The position numbers were made by a program, and so were the translations under genes. Shown here piece by piece: positions 23,867 through 33,289 of a stretch of DNA of 64,000 nucleotides. Within the stretch, counting starts at the first letter, position 1. The number at the start of each line of letters is the position of its first letter. The DNA lies in the NCBI GenBank assembly GCA_035535995.1, contig DATLOZ010000022.1:1-64000 (forward strand), given 5' to 3'. The notes beneath the pieces are model-generated. The model worked only from the letters and a program-made list of their open reading frames with translations, had not been told where the DNA came from and did no database searches. Source of the DNA: JANYCO01 sp035535995. GTDB lineage: Bacteria; Bacteroidota; Bacteroidia; Cytophagales; Cytophagaceae.

Positions 23867-25162
23867 TTATAATTTACTATAAGGTATCCTGCTATCATGC
23901 GGATCCTTATCCGGGTATTGCAACTGTTCTTCCAGTTTCTTTTCTATCTCAGGAGTAATAATGTGTTCAATGTTTTCAGCGTCGTCGTGTACATGGTCGG
24001 GCGCTAGGTTTACGTATTCTGTGAGGTACATTTCCCAGAGTCGGTGAAGCTTCGTGATCCTTTGTCCCTTGAGTCTTCCTTCTTCTGTGAGTATGTATTT
24101 CCCATTTTCCATGCGAAGATATCCATGCCTGATCAGCGTGGAAAACCATTTGGTGAGTACACTTTCAGCATATCCTCGTTTTTGAGATAATTCGGAAACG
24201 GAGCGTTCGCGGAAAAAATTTTCATCCTGCTCACCCAATTGATAGAACGCTTTCAAAATATTTTCTTCCATGATCCGCGAACGGTGTACCCGTCTACTGT
24301 ACCAACGGTATACGAGTCCACGCTGTGGCGCAAACATAAAGGATAAGATCGCGATCATAGAAACAAATAACACGATCCATGGTCCGGTAGGCATGCCTGA
24401 AGTATTATACGAAACGTACGCACCTCCTACTCCGGCAATGACACCGAACAAAGAAGCTACAAGCAACATATAGGGAAGTTTATTCGTCCAGAATCGCGCG
24501 GCCGCAGCTGGTGTGATCAACATCGCCGCCATCAGCACTACGCCTATGGCTTGTATCCCCACTACCACTGAAAGTACCGTAAGTGTAGTTAACAAAACTT
24601 CTAACAAGCGAACCGGAAAGCCTATTGAAACTGCATAATGTTCGTCAAAGGCGATCAACATAAATTCTTTGTACAATAAAAAAACGATTAGTACCAACAC
24701 AATCGCCACCGAGCCGAAGATATAGACATCAGCGCTTACCAGTGAAGCGGCTTTCCCAAAGATAAAACTATCGAGCCCCGACTGCGCGGCGTTTCCGGAA
24801 TGTTGGATATAGGTAAGCAATAAAATTCCTACGCCAAAAAATACAGACAATACCAATCCAATCGCAGCATCTTCTTTTAGCTTGGAATATTTTTTAATAA
24901 AATCAACCGAAAGCACCGAAAGCCAGCCAGTAGCAAAGGCACCGAGGATCAGCAAGAGAGGATTTTTTTCTCCTGATAAAATAAATGCCAGACAAACTCC
25001 CGGCAACACCGAATGTGCAATCGCATCGCCGATCAATGCCTTTTTTCTCAAAAAAGTAAAGCACCCCAACACCGCTGTACCAATAGACATAAGCATCACA
25101 CCCAACACCACATAGCGGGTGTTCGGATCGGAAAGAGTGATGAAGTTGATCAGGTGTTTCAT
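23867..25162 (-). CDS. Manganese/zinc ABC permease fused to a DtxR-like domain
   Basis: The 431-residue protein's first 280 residues form an ABC-3 family permease (DAIAHSVLPGVCLAF; IGVVLMAAMLITPAAAARF). Residues of about 295-431 form a cytoplasmic winged helix plus helical domain like the DNA-binding and dimerisation parts of DtxR/MntR (EENILKAFYQLGEQDENFF, LTEEGRLKGQRI, LAPDHVHDDAENIEH). Normal permeases of this family end near 290 residues. Such fusions occur in several Bacteroidota. The extra domain may sense metal at the channel rather than bind DNA. Confidence 0.9.
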   Translation of the reverse strand: MKHLINFITLSDPNTRYVVLGVMLMSIGTAVLGCFTFLRKKALIGDAIAHSVLPGVCLAFILSGEKNPLLLILGAFATGWLSVLSVDFIKKYSKLKEDAAIGLVLSVFFGVGILLLTYIQHSGNAAQSGLDSFIFGKAASLVSADVYIFGSVAIVLVLIVFLLYKEFMLIAFDEHYAVSIGFPVRLLEVLLTTLTVLSVVVGIQAIGVVLMAAMLITPAAAARFWTNKLPYMLLVASLFGVIAGVGGAYVSYNTSGMPTGPWIVLFVSMIAILSFMFAPQRGLVYRWYSRRVHRSRIMEENILKAFYQLGEQDENFFRERSVSELSQKRGYAESVLTKWFSTLIRHGYLRMENGKYILTEEGRLKGQRITKLHRLWEMYLTEYVNLAPDHVHDDAENIEHIITPEIEKKLEEQLQYPDKDPHDSRIPYSKL

Positions 25163-25166
25163 TTAT

Positions 25167-25230
25167 TTAATTATGAGTTATGAATTATGAATGTTGAATT
25201 AATTCATAACTCAACATTCATAATTCAAAA
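25167..25230. repeat. AT-rich inverted repeat (TTATGAATTATGAATG family)
   Basis: TTATGAGTTATGAATTATGAA is mirrored by TTCATAACTCAACATTCATAA. It fills the gap between ATPase and permease genes of the metal transporter, so the hairpin lies within the operon transcript. Confidence 0.65.
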
Positions 25231-25231
25231 T

Positions 25232-26017
25232 TTATTCTCTTACAGGTATCTCCTGTTTTGCCAACAGCTCTCCTACTCTGGCCAGCAAGGTGAGCTTGCC
25301 TCCGTAGGTTTCGTTGAGCAATTCACTGTTGAAGATCTTATCGGTAGGACCGGAAGCCACGAGGCGCATGTTCAGCAGCAATACCCAGTTGAAATATTCT
25401 TTCACCGATTGAAGATCGTGGTGTACTACTACTACTGTTTTGCCGGCGGCAGTCATGGCCTTAAGCAACTCGATGATGGCTGCTTCTGTAGCAGCGTCTA
25501 CGCCTGCAAAAGGTTCGTCCATAAAATACAGTTCGGCATCTTGTGCAAGCGCGCGGGCAAGGAATACCCGCTGCTGCTGGCCACCGCTCAACTGACTGAT
25601 CTGGCGGTTTGCAAATTGCTGCATGCCTACTTTTTCCAGGCATTCCATCGCTACTTCTTTGTCGGCTTTGCGTGGACGTTTGAATAAACCTAGTTTTCCA
25701 TAACGCCCCATCAACACCACGTCAAAAGCAGAAGCCGGAAAATCCCAATCAACTGATTCGCGTTGTGGTACGTAGCTTACTCTTCCCCGTACATCGTCTA
25801 GTTTTTTGTCAAATATTTTTACAAATCCACTTCCCGCAGGAATAAGTCCCATGATCGTTTTGATCAGCGTGGACTTACCAGCCCCATTAGGCCCGATGAT
25901 GCCGACCAGTACGCCCTTCGGCAGTGTAAAGTCAACTCCCCAGAGCACAGGTTTTCTGTTGTAGCTCACAGTCAGATCGTGGACTTCGAGGATGGGGTTT
26001 TCTGCTTGAATGATCAT
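25232..26017 (-). CDS. Manganese/zinc ABC transporter ATP-binding protein
   Basis: The 261-residue protein has the full ABC ATPase set: Walker A GPNGAGKST (about 43-51), the signature LSGGQQQR, Walker B LYFMDEPFAGVD and the switch histidine in VVHHD. The closest group is TroB/MntB/ZnuC. It powers the two permeases encoded next to it. The hairpin repeats on both sides suggest the operon has accumulated insertions without losing order. Confidence 0.93.
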   Translation of the reverse strand: MIIQAENPILEVHDLTVSYNRKPVLWGVDFTLPKGVLVGIIGPNGAGKSTLIKTIMGLIPAGSGFVKIFDKKLDDVRGRVSYVPQRESVDWDFPASAFDVVLMGRYGKLGLFKRPRKADKEVAMECLEKVGMQQFANRQISQLSGGQQQRVFLARALAQDAELYFMDEPFAGVDAATEAAIIELLKAMTAAGKTVVVVHHDLQSVKEYFNWVLLLNMRLVASGPTDKIFNSELLNETYGGKLTLLARVGELLAKQEIPVRE

Positions 26018-26033
26018 AGTGTTAAATTTTAAA

Positions 26034-26092
26034 TTGTGAGTTATGAATTATGAATGATTACAATTCATAACCCATAATTTAACATTCATAAC
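26034..26092. repeat. AT-rich inverted repeat (TTATGAATTATGAATG family)
   Basis: GAGTTATGAATTATGAATG is mirrored by CATTCATAACTTA at the other end. It occupies the gap between binding-protein and ATPase genes. Confidence 0.6.
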
Positions 26093-27031
26093 TTATTTAA
26101 GCGCTTTCACAATTGTATTTACATTTGCCTTCACCATTCCGATGTACGTGCCTTCTTCTGTACCAGGTTTGCCCATGGCATCGGAATAGAGCGCTCCGCC
26201 GATCTTTACTTCATGGCCCTTGGAACGGCAGCCTTCTACTACTGCTTTGATGGATTTATCAGAAACGGATGTTTCAATGAAAATTGCTTTGATCTTTCGT
26301 TGCACGATAAGGTCTACAAGAGCAGTCACATCATTTAATCCGTAATCAGAAACAGTAGAAATTCCCTGCAATCCTTTTACTTCAATATGATACGCATTAC
26401 CAAAATAGCCGAAAGCATCGTGCGCCGTGATCAATAGGCGGCTCTGCTCTGGGATTGTAGCGATCTCCACGCGCACCCATTGATCGAGCGAATCAAGTTT
26501 TGCAGTGAAATTTTTTGCATTGTTTTGATAAGAAGAAGCATTTGCAGTATCCGCTTTTTGAAGTTCAGCAGATGCATAGAGTACGGTCTCTTTCCACAAA
26601 GCTACGTCAAACCAGATATGCGGGTCTGTTATGTTTCCTTCTTTGTTGAGCAATCTGAGTTTCGTTTTGGAAACAATTCCGTTCGAAACAGGAATTACTT
26701 TTTTCTTTTCAGAAAGTTTTTCCAGTACCTCGCTCATTTTACCTTCGAGGTGTAAGCCGTTGTAAAAAATAATATCGGCGTCTTGTAATTTTTGCAGATC
26801 ACCCTGGGTGACCTTGTAAAGATGAGGATCCACACCGGCTCCCATAAGGGCGCTTACTTCTGCTTTTTCACCTACAATATTTCCAATGGCATCGGCGATC
26901 ATACCGGTAGTGGTGACGGTGACGATCTTCAGTTTATCGGATTTCTTTTCTCCGCCTTTGCATCCATTCAACACAATCGCTGCAGTCAGCAGCAGCGATA
27001 TGATTTTCCCTTTTCTACAATTCATTTTCAT
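26093..27031 (-). CDS. Metal-binding lipoprotein of the ABC transporter (ZnuA/TroA family)
   Basis: The 312-residue protein has a lipoprotein signal ending in VLNGC near residue 24. It shows the cluster A-I solute-binding fold with metal ligands: His in GVDPHLYK, His in TDPHIWFD, His in LLITAHDAFGYF, and an acidic ligand near the C-terminus (ALYSDAMG). The short or absent His-rich loop favours manganese or general divalent-metal binding over a specialised zinc form. It starts five bases after the repressor gene's stop, so the two are translationally linked. Confidence 0.92.
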   Translation of the reverse strand: MKMNCRKGKIISLLLTAAIVLNGCKGGEKKSDKLKIVTVTTTGMIADAIGNIVGEKAEVSALMGAGVDPHLYKVTQGDLQKLQDADIIFYNGLHLEGKMSEVLEKLSEKKKVIPVSNGIVSKTKLRLLNKEGNITDPHIWFDVALWKETVLYASAELQKADTANASSYQNNAKNFTAKLDSLDQWVRVEIATIPEQSRLLITAHDAFGYFGNAYHIEVKGLQGISTVSDYGLNDVTALVDLIVQRKIKAIFIETSVSDKSIKAVVEGCRSKGHEVKIGGALYSDAMGKPGTEEGTYIGMVKANVNTIVKALK

Positions 27032-27035
27032 TTTA

Positions 27036-27695
27036 CTACAAAGTCACAAAAATATTTTTCGATACTTCATTCGAAATATTAGAAGTTACTTTACTATTTC
27101 CGATGTTCACATCCATCGAAGCATCAAATTCCATGATATGGTTGACGCGGATATTTGTGCCGATCTTAATACCGATCTTATCAAGGTATTTGAGGAAAGA
27201 TGAAGAAGTCTCTTTTAAGCAAGCTACTTCTCCTGAAAATCCTTCGCGTACATCGCAAAGCAATACCATTTTTTTTACCTTGATCTTTCCATCCACTGTA
27301 GGGATCGGGTCTCCGTGCGGATCGTAAGCTGGATGACCAAGAAATTCATCGAGCCGTTCGATAAGTAAGTTGGATTGAATATGCTCCAACTGTTCGGCGA
27401 TCTCGTGTACTTCGTCCCAGTTAAATTTTAATTTTTCTACCAGGAATACTTCCCACAAACGATGTTTGCGAATTACTTTCAAAGCATTGCTGCGGCCTAT
27501 TTTGGTGAGGGTAACGCCCTGGTATTTTTTATAGTGAACAAGATCTTTCTGTGCAAGCTTTTTAAGCATATCCGTCACCGAAGCTGGCTTGGTCTCCAGC
27601 ATTTCGGAAATATTATTGGTAAATACCTCTTTTTCCCCATCACCAGACAGGTGAAAAATAGCTTTCAGATAATTCTCTTCAGTGTAGCTTAGCAC
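27036..27695 (-). CDS. DtxR/MntR-family metal-dependent repressor
   Basis: The 219-residue protein opens SYTEENYLKAIFHLSGDGEKEV, the typical MntR/DtxR winged-helix start. A dimerisation and metal-binding domain follows (VEKLKFNWDEVHEIAEQLEHIQS), then a C-terminal FeoA-like SH3 domain (about 145-210). The longer three-domain form is the DtxR/IdeR type. It is the first gene of the metal-uptake operon, and a TTTAG...CTAAA palindrome lies 39 bases before it. It should repress the operon when metal is plentiful. Iron versus manganese cannot be decided, but the transporter type favours manganese. Confidence 0.9.
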   Translation of the reverse strand: MLSYTEENYLKAIFHLSGDGEKEVFTNNISEMLETKPASVTDMLKKLAQKDLVHYKKYQGVTLTKIGRSNALKVIRKHRLWEVFLVEKLKFNWDEVHEIAEQLEHIQSNLLIERLDEFLGHPAYDPHGDPIPTVDGKIKVKKMVLLCDVREGFSGEVACLKETSSSFLKYLDKIGIKIGTNIRVNHIMEFDASMDVNIGNSKVTSNISNEVSKNIFVTL

Positions 27696-27733
27696 GATCA
27701 GAAACTTTTATTTTCTGTAAATATAAATAAAAA

Positions 27734-27749
27734 TTTAGACAAACCTAAA
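27734..27749 (-). promoter_or_regulatory. Candidate operator of the DtxR/MntR-type repressor
   Basis: TTTAGACAAACCTAAA is an imperfect 16-base palindrome (TTTAG-N6-CTAAA) resembling known DtxR/MntR family boxes. It lies just upstream of a TATATTTA element (27718-27725, leftward) that fits the phylum's -7 box. This is right for autoregulation of the operon. Confidence 0.6.
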
Positions 27750-27754
27750 ATTAT

Positions 27755-27970
27755 TCTGAACATTGATTCTCTGGATTGGAAGATTTACAGGATTTTGATT
27801 TTCATGATTTGTTGCTAATTATAAACTTCATTTTATTGCCCTTGCTTATCTAATGAATAGTCAAACGATAGTGCAAGGTCTGCACAAGTTTCTTTCTGAA
27901 TGACAAACTTATGATAATCTTGTTAATCAAAATCCTGTAAATCTTCCAATCCAGAGAATCAAGGTTCAGG
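27755..27970. repeat. Long inverted repeat (TTGATTCTC...GAGAATCAA family)
   Basis: The left arm (27763-27800, TTGATTCTCTGGATTGGAAG then ATTTACAGGATTTTGATT) is mirrored by the right arm at 27924-27961. About 120 non-palindromic bases lie between. A copy with compensating changes lies at 33043-33289. The 433 bases from 27696 to 28127 hold no gene. Confidence 0.75.
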
Positions 27971-28127
27971 CAAACACAGGCTACATTTTTAATTGCCGCT
28001 CAAACGTAAAAATCTCTTTTCAAAAATTACTTAAAATAAAAGTTTATAGAATAATTCAAATATAAAATTGTGCAGATATGAAATACTCGGTTTACCATTA
28101 AGCAGAATTCAGAAGAATCATGCTTAT

Positions 28128-31100
28128 ATGAAACAGTTATACTCATTTCTAACCATAATCTTTCTAAGCGTATATTTTACTGCCCAAGCCCAGGTATTGG
28201 TAAATCCTGGCACTGGCAGCTGTTTGGGAAGATATACCACCACTTATACTGGCGGCACGCAGCCTTATTCTACCGACTGGGAACTTCCGGGCAGTACAGA
28301 CCTAATCGATAAAACACAACAAGCTCCTAAGGTCGTAAGCGGTTTTTCAAAACCTGTACAAACCAACGACTGGTGGTCTTCTGCGATCTGGGATTACTAT
28401 CAGTCACAATACAACCGTGCCTTCACAGGAAACCTGGTGGCTCCTCCCTGGACCGGAAGAGCGATTGCCGGCGGAATACAATTGCAATACAAAAACCTGT
28501 CGACCGTAACTACTACTACGGAAGACTATATTATGAACAGCGCTACCAACGAGCTCAGCGTATCGCTTGCAAAAGGGAGCACGAATATGTCGGTGCCGGG
28601 TGGCGCGGGGCAAGGTACAAACGTCAAAGACTACGGCGACTACCATGTGACGATCAACTGGACAGACGCCACCAACGGCATGGGTATGGATGCCACAGTT
28701 ACCAAGGGTAGTCCTTTCGTGTTTTTCGACAACATTACAGCCAGTACCGACGTGATCATCCGCACTTCCTGCGGGCCAATGGTGTTGGGCTTTACAAGTC
28801 CTTCGGGCAACAGAAGAGTTTCTGTCTGCGGAAGAAATTATGGGATTTTCTTTTCTCCCGGTACCACAATCGTAGCCAATCCTGTAGGTGGTACGATGTG
28901 GGTGTTGAACGAAGGACATGCTGCCGGAGAAAATGTGCCGCGTGAATACCTGCGCTTTACGCCACCTGCTATGGCTGGCCAGCGCTACGTAGTGCTGGCA
29001 GTATTACCCAACAGCACTGATGCAACCTTTCTGGAATACGAGCGACGCGCTTACGCATTCATCACAGGCACACAGGTGGACTATACATACGATCCTGCTA
29101 CTGCTTTGGTCACTTCTACGTTTACAACCAGCACCGCGCTCAAAGCCAATGCCCCTGCGGCTGTGGTGCCACTCAACGAAACAGTGCATGCACTTTTCCG
29201 TCATCAGTTTATCAATATAGATCCTTTAACTCCAGTGAACACTGCCTATCAATATGAATCTCCCCGCGGAAATATGAATGTACGATACGGAAATTTTAAT
29301 ACCGTGATGAAACATTATGGAATGCTGCAACATCTGCCCTGGTATGGATCTTACAAAGGAGCTGACAGTATAGCGCTGCGCAATCTCATCAATCAAAAAT
29401 ACCTTCAACCCAACCTGATCACGGGTACTACCGATCTTTATTTCTGGGGAAAACGATTGAACGAATTGGCACAGCTCATCCCAATCGCACGCCAGATGGG
29501 ACATATGGCGGCATATAACCGTTTCAAAACAGAACTTCGCACTTTCCTGGCAGACTTACTTACAACAAGCACCGGCGAGGTAAATCATGTATTTTATTAT
29601 GATGATAACTGGGACATGCTGGTCCACTACCCCGGCAGTTATTGGTCTACCGACGAAGGCAATGACCGGCATTTTCATTACGGCTATGTGATTGCCGCTT
29701 CGGCTATGATGGCGCGTTATGACGCTACATTTGTGACACAATATGGCCCGATGGTGGAAATGCTCATTAAAGACGTAGCCAACTGGCAGCGCCAATCGGG
29801 CGGCACGGGCACTAATATTTTTCCTTATCTGCGTTTCTTTGACGCCTACGAAGGACACTCCTGGGCCAATGGTATGGCTACCGACGATGAAAACTACGGG
29901 AACGACCAGGAGTCTTCTTCCGAAGCCATCAACTGCTGGTCTGCCATCGCATTATGGGGCGAAGCAACCAACAACACTACCTTCCGCGATCTGGGTATTT
30001 ATCTACGCACTACAGAAATTGCGGCCGCAGAGCAATATTGGTTTGACGTAGACAACGCTGTGTTCCCCGCCGGATACGGAAAGAATACCGTTGGTATTTT
30101 GCGAGGCAATGGTGGCGAATACAGAATTTATTTCAACGCCAACGCCCGGCAATGTATCCACTCGATCAACTGGCTGCCGTTTACAGGTTCTTCGTTCTAC
30201 CTGGGAATGTCGCAACCCACCGGCGCTACACAGCTTGACAAATACAATGAAATGCTCGCCAATCAAATCGCGCCGGCCACGCCTGGTGCGGTATATTATG
30301 ATCCCGGACATTTCCCGGATCTCATCGCTACATTTCAATCTTTGTACGACCCGGTTTCGGCCAAAACGATGTTCAACAATATGGGGGTAAATATGGATCC
30401 TGTCAGCTCTTCCTGCTGTCCTTATTCGTACGAAGGACAGAATCACCCTTTCATTTATTTCGATGGACAATTCACTGCCTTCACTGATCACTGGATCCTC
30501 ACGCTTGACAGCCTGCGTAGTGTACAGCGCATCACGTCCAATTATCCGAAAACCCATGTCTTCAATAATGGCTGCTGGTACTATGTGATCGACAATGATA
30601 ATTCCGGTCCGGTCAATGTAACTTTTTCAGACGGAAGAGTGATCAACAACGCTCCCGGCGATAGCGTAAGTGTGTATCGTTTCTGTAACCTTCCATTGCC
30701 AGTAGAATTACTAAGCTTCGATGTATCCAAACAAGATGGGCAAGCGTTTCTTCAATGGATCACTACAAGTGAACAAAACAGCGATCGCTTTATCGTAGAG
30801 CGGAGTTGCGATGGGAAAAATTTTGAAGATGCGATTTCTTTGAAAGCCAAAGGTAGCAGTAGTACCGAAGCGCATTATCAAACATATGATTCGGATCTTT
30901 GCAGCAGCACTACTTATTATCGTTTAAAAGAAATAGATCTAAACGGAGCTGTCCAATACAGCGTTGTAAAAAGTTTGAGCAACAACATTCAGCCTAAACT
31001 TTCTGTACAGCCGATACCAGCCACCACTGCTCTGACCTTGACGATACAAGAGGTGAAAGAAAAAAATTACACTATCAGTTTAATGGATATGATGGGAAGA

Positions 31101-31244
31101 GAAATTTTGACAACTAAAAAGAAAATATCAGCCGGCATTCAAACCATCGAGATTGATCTCACAGCGTTAAGCGCTGCTACGTATGTTTTATCAGTGTATG
31201 ATGAGCAATCGGTGAAGCAATTTTTTAAAGTAGTAAAAGAGTAA
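28128..31244 (+). CDS. Secreted GH81 endo-beta-1,3-glucanase with T9SS sorting domain
   Basis: The 1038-residue protein starts at MKQLYSFLTI, which gives a good signal peptide (cleavage near AQAQ at 19-22); a 20-residue in-frame extension upstream has none. The GH81 domain spans about 50-840. Landmarks are PVQTNDWWSS, DEGNDRHFHYGYVI, FDAYEGHSWANG and DDENYGNDQESSSEAIN near 586-600, which contains the family's catalytic glutamates. A linker domain (LPVELLSFDVSKQDGQAFLQW) and a type A T9SS sorting domain ending KQFFKVVKE follow. It should cut laminarin, curdlan or fungal-wall beta-1,3-glucan outside the cell. Confidence 0.93.
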   Translation: MKQLYSFLTIIFLSVYFTAQAQVLVNPGTGSCLGRYTTTYTGGTQPYSTDWELPGSTDLIDKTQQAPKVVSGFSKPVQTNDWWSSAIWDYYQSQYNRAFTGNLVAPPWTGRAIAGGIQLQYKNLSTVTTTTEDYIMNSATNELSVSLAKGSTNMSVPGGAGQGTNVKDYGDYHVTINWTDATNGMGMDATVTKGSPFVFFDNITASTDVIIRTSCGPMVLGFTSPSGNRRVSVCGRNYGIFFSPGTTIVANPVGGTMWVLNEGHAAGENVPREYLRFTPPAMAGQRYVVLAVLPNSTDATFLEYERRAYAFITGTQVDYTYDPATALVTSTFTTSTALKANAPAAVVPLNETVHALFRHQFINIDPLTPVNTAYQYESPRGNMNVRYGNFNTVMKHYGMLQHLPWYGSYKGADSIALRNLINQKYLQPNLITGTTDLYFWGKRLNELAQLIPIARQMGHMAAYNRFKTELRTFLADLLTTSTGEVNHVFYYDDNWDMLVHYPGSYWSTDEGNDRHFHYGYVIAASAMMARYDATFVTQYGPMVEMLIKDVANWQRQSGGTGTNIFPYLRFFDAYEGHSWANGMATDDENYGNDQESSSEAINCWSAIALWGEATNNTTFRDLGIYLRTTEIAAAEQYWFDVDNAVFPAGYGKNTVGILRGNGGEYRIYFNANARQCIHSINWLPFTGSSFYLGMSQPTGATQLDKYNEMLANQIAPATPGAVYYDPGHFPDLIATFQSLYDPVSAKTMFNNMGVNMDPVSSSCCPYSYEGQNHPFIYFDGQFTAFTDHWILTLDSLRSVQRITSNYPKTHVFNNGCWYYVIDNDNSGPVNVTFSDGRVINNAPGDSVSVYRFCNLPLPVELLSFDVSKQDGQAFLQWITTSEQNSDRFIVERSCDGKNFEDAISLKAKGSSSTEAHYQTYDSDLCSSTTYYRLKEIDLNGAVQYSVVKSLSNNIQPKLSVQPIPATTALTLTIQEVKEKNYTISLMDMMGREILTTKKKISAGIQTIEIDLTALSAATYVLSVYDEQSVKQFFKVVKE

Positions 31245-31249
31245 AAATG

Positions 31250-31300
31250 GATACCGGATTCCGGATGTCGTATTTTATCCAGCATCTGGAATCCGGTATC
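31250..31300 (+). repeat. GGATACCGGATTCCGG hairpin element, likely terminator
   Basis: GATACCGGATTCCGGATG pairs with CATCTGGAATCCGGTATC with one mismatch. It lies just after the glucanase stop and is followed by TTATTTTAC. Longer, diverged members of the family occur at 36130-36225 and 40744-40873. Confidence 0.6.
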
Positions 31301-31410
31301 TTATTTTACAAGCTCCGGTAATTATCCACCGATATTGTTATTCCAACATTCTTTATTATTTTTAATCCTAATTATACTTACTACTTACAACCCTTATTTA
31401 TTTTCCGAAT

Positions 31411-33042
31411 ATGAAAAAACATTTCCTGTTCTTTTCTTTGTTATTCCTTTGTATATACTCCAACGCTCAAACCACTCTTCCTTTCGGAGGCCAAAGCCTG
31501 CTGGAAAACAAGCCGGAAAAGGCTTTTAAGACCATAGCGCTAAAAGGAAAAATAGAATCCAAAAACGTAAAGATCAAAGATCATCCGGAAATCAAAACTG
31601 CTCTTCATATTTCTATCCTCGAAGCATCCAAAGATAATTCTGATATTCAACTTGCTGCTGTCAATGAAACGCCCATCAATAAAGGTGACGTAGTGATGTT
31701 TAGTTTTTATGCAAGAAGAACAAGTCCTTCCGACAAGGTAACTACAATAGGTGCTGTAATTGAAAAAGCAGCAGACAAAAACAAATTGCTTACACAGTTT
31801 CCAGAGCTTACACCGGAATGGAAAGTTTATTATTATCCGGTTAAAACAACTGCAGCATACAAAGCCAATGAACTGCGATTTTCTTTCCAACTGGCTAGTA
31901 AAGTACAAGAGATTGAATTGGCCAATATACAAGTGCTGAATTTTAAAACGACTCTCACGCTTGCCCAGTTACCTACTTCGATCAAAGTGGAAGTAAAAGC
32001 AGATGCTAATCCTCATGTTCTGAGTGCGCCAAATACCTTTAAAATAAAGGCCGGTGAAGGCATTGCAGAAATTACTAAACAAAAGATCGAATATCCTTTC
32101 GTTTCAGAAGTTTTTCATATCAATGTACCTACAAAAACCCAGGCACCGGAAGATGTACAGATCATTGCAGAAAACAATTTAAAAGTAAGCAAAGGAGATA
32201 TTCTACTTGCAACCTTTAAGGCACGCGCTGTATCGCCCAACAAGGCTATGCCGGTCACTGCTTTGACTTGTAATTTTGAATCGGGAAAATCATCGCTTAC
32301 ACGCTCTATGAACCAAGCTGTAGTATTGGATACTGCCTGGCGTGATTATAGCTTTCCATTTGAATGCTTAGACACGTATGAAAGTGGCACTGTTATGTTA
32401 GATTTTTACTGTGGTGGTGCGGCGCAAACTATTGAGATCACAGATATACAAGTACTGAATTATCGCAAAAATATTACCCTTGACAAACTTCCCAAATCAA
32501 AATATAAAACTGCTAAAGAGCTTGAAAATGCAGCTACAGAAACATACCCTGCGGGAAAGGATCCAATATCAAATCTAATGACCGTTCTGTTCAATGCAAA
32601 AGCGAGCGGACAAAAAATCACTTCCGGCGACAAAGATTTTCCTGAATATTATCAACTGACAGCTGCTTCGCTTACAGAAAATCCAAAGGATATTCAAAGC
32701 TTTGTCAACACAGAAGCTCCGATCAAAAAGGGAGATGTGCTATTACTAAGCTTCTATGCACGCAGTCCGAAAGTAAAAGAAACCGAGCCAGCTTCGATCA
32801 GCGTGAACTTCGGGAAGGCTACCCCAAATTATGATAAATCATTGAACAGTCGTGTGAATGTTGGTCCGACATGGAAACTTTATAACATGCCTTTTATTGT
32901 ACTTCATGATTTTGAACCAAACACAGCACGCCTAAGTTTCTGCACCGGAAGCCCGACAACTATGCAAACAATAGAGATCTCAAAAGTACAGCTAATGAAT
33001 TATAAGAAAACGAAGAAGCTGACAGAGCTGCCGCAGAAATAA
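31411..33042 (+). CDS. Secreted protein of three repeated binding-type domains
   Basis: The 543-residue protein has a signal peptide (cleavage near SNAQ at 17-20) and three copies of a domain of about 170 residues. Each copy has I/V-x-KGD-V/I-LxxSFYAR, then T/A-W-K/R-x-Y-x-x-P and a closing IEI/IEL-x-x-IQVLNY. The pattern is that of jelly-roll carbohydrate-binding modules of the CBM4/9 type. No catalytic domain, lipobox or T9SS sorting domain is seen, so its anchoring is unclear. It directly follows the beta-1,3-glucanase and may help bind the same glucan. Confidence 0.65.
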   Translation: MKKHFLFFSLLFLCIYSNAQTTLPFGGQSLLENKPEKAFKTIALKGKIESKNVKIKDHPEIKTALHISILEASKDNSDIQLAAVNETPINKGDVVMFSFYARRTSPSDKVTTIGAVIEKAADKNKLLTQFPELTPEWKVYYYPVKTTAAYKANELRFSFQLASKVQEIELANIQVLNFKTTLTLAQLPTSIKVEVKADANPHVLSAPNTFKIKAGEGIAEITKQKIEYPFVSEVFHINVPTKTQAPEDVQIIAENNLKVSKGDILLATFKARAVSPNKAMPVTALTCNFESGKSSLTRSMNQAVVLDTAWRDYSFPFECLDTYESGTVMLDFYCGGAAQTIEITDIQVLNYRKNITLDKLPKSKYKTAKELENAATETYPAGKDPISNLMTVLFNAKASGQKITSGDKDFPEYYQLTAASLTENPKDIQSFVNTEAPIKKGDVLLLSFYARSPKVKETEPASISVNFGKATPNYDKSLNSRVNVGPTWKLYNMPFIVLHDFEPNTARLSFCTGSPTTMQTIEISKVQLMNYKKTKKLTELPQK

Positions 33043-33289
33043 ACCTTGATTCTCAGGATTAGAAAATTTACTTGATTTTGATTTAAAGATTAAGGTGAAT
33101 TGTCAATCAGGAGGAACTTGTGATTAAAAATTCTGGACAATAATTTCATAGAGAAATATGTAGAAAAACCTTCCTTTGTATAACTCTGAGTGGCAGTGTT
33201 AGCGTTGTATAAGATTTCTGCTGAATGATAACTACAACATCTTGCTAATCAAAATCAAGTAAATTTTCTAATCCTGAGAATCAAGGTTC
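33043..33289. repeat. Long inverted repeat (TTGATTCTC...GAGAATCAA family)
   Basis: The arms at about 33045-33084 (CTTGATTCTCAGGATTAG then AAAATTTACTTGATTTTGAT) and 33246-33287 pair almost perfectly around about 160 unpaired bases. The arm sequence differs from the copy at 27755-27970, yet pairing is kept. Confidence 0.75.

Noticed and set aside
31335..31529. Short + strand frame before the threefold-domain protein
   Set aside because: It overlaps the real signal peptide coding region in another frame and has no independent support.
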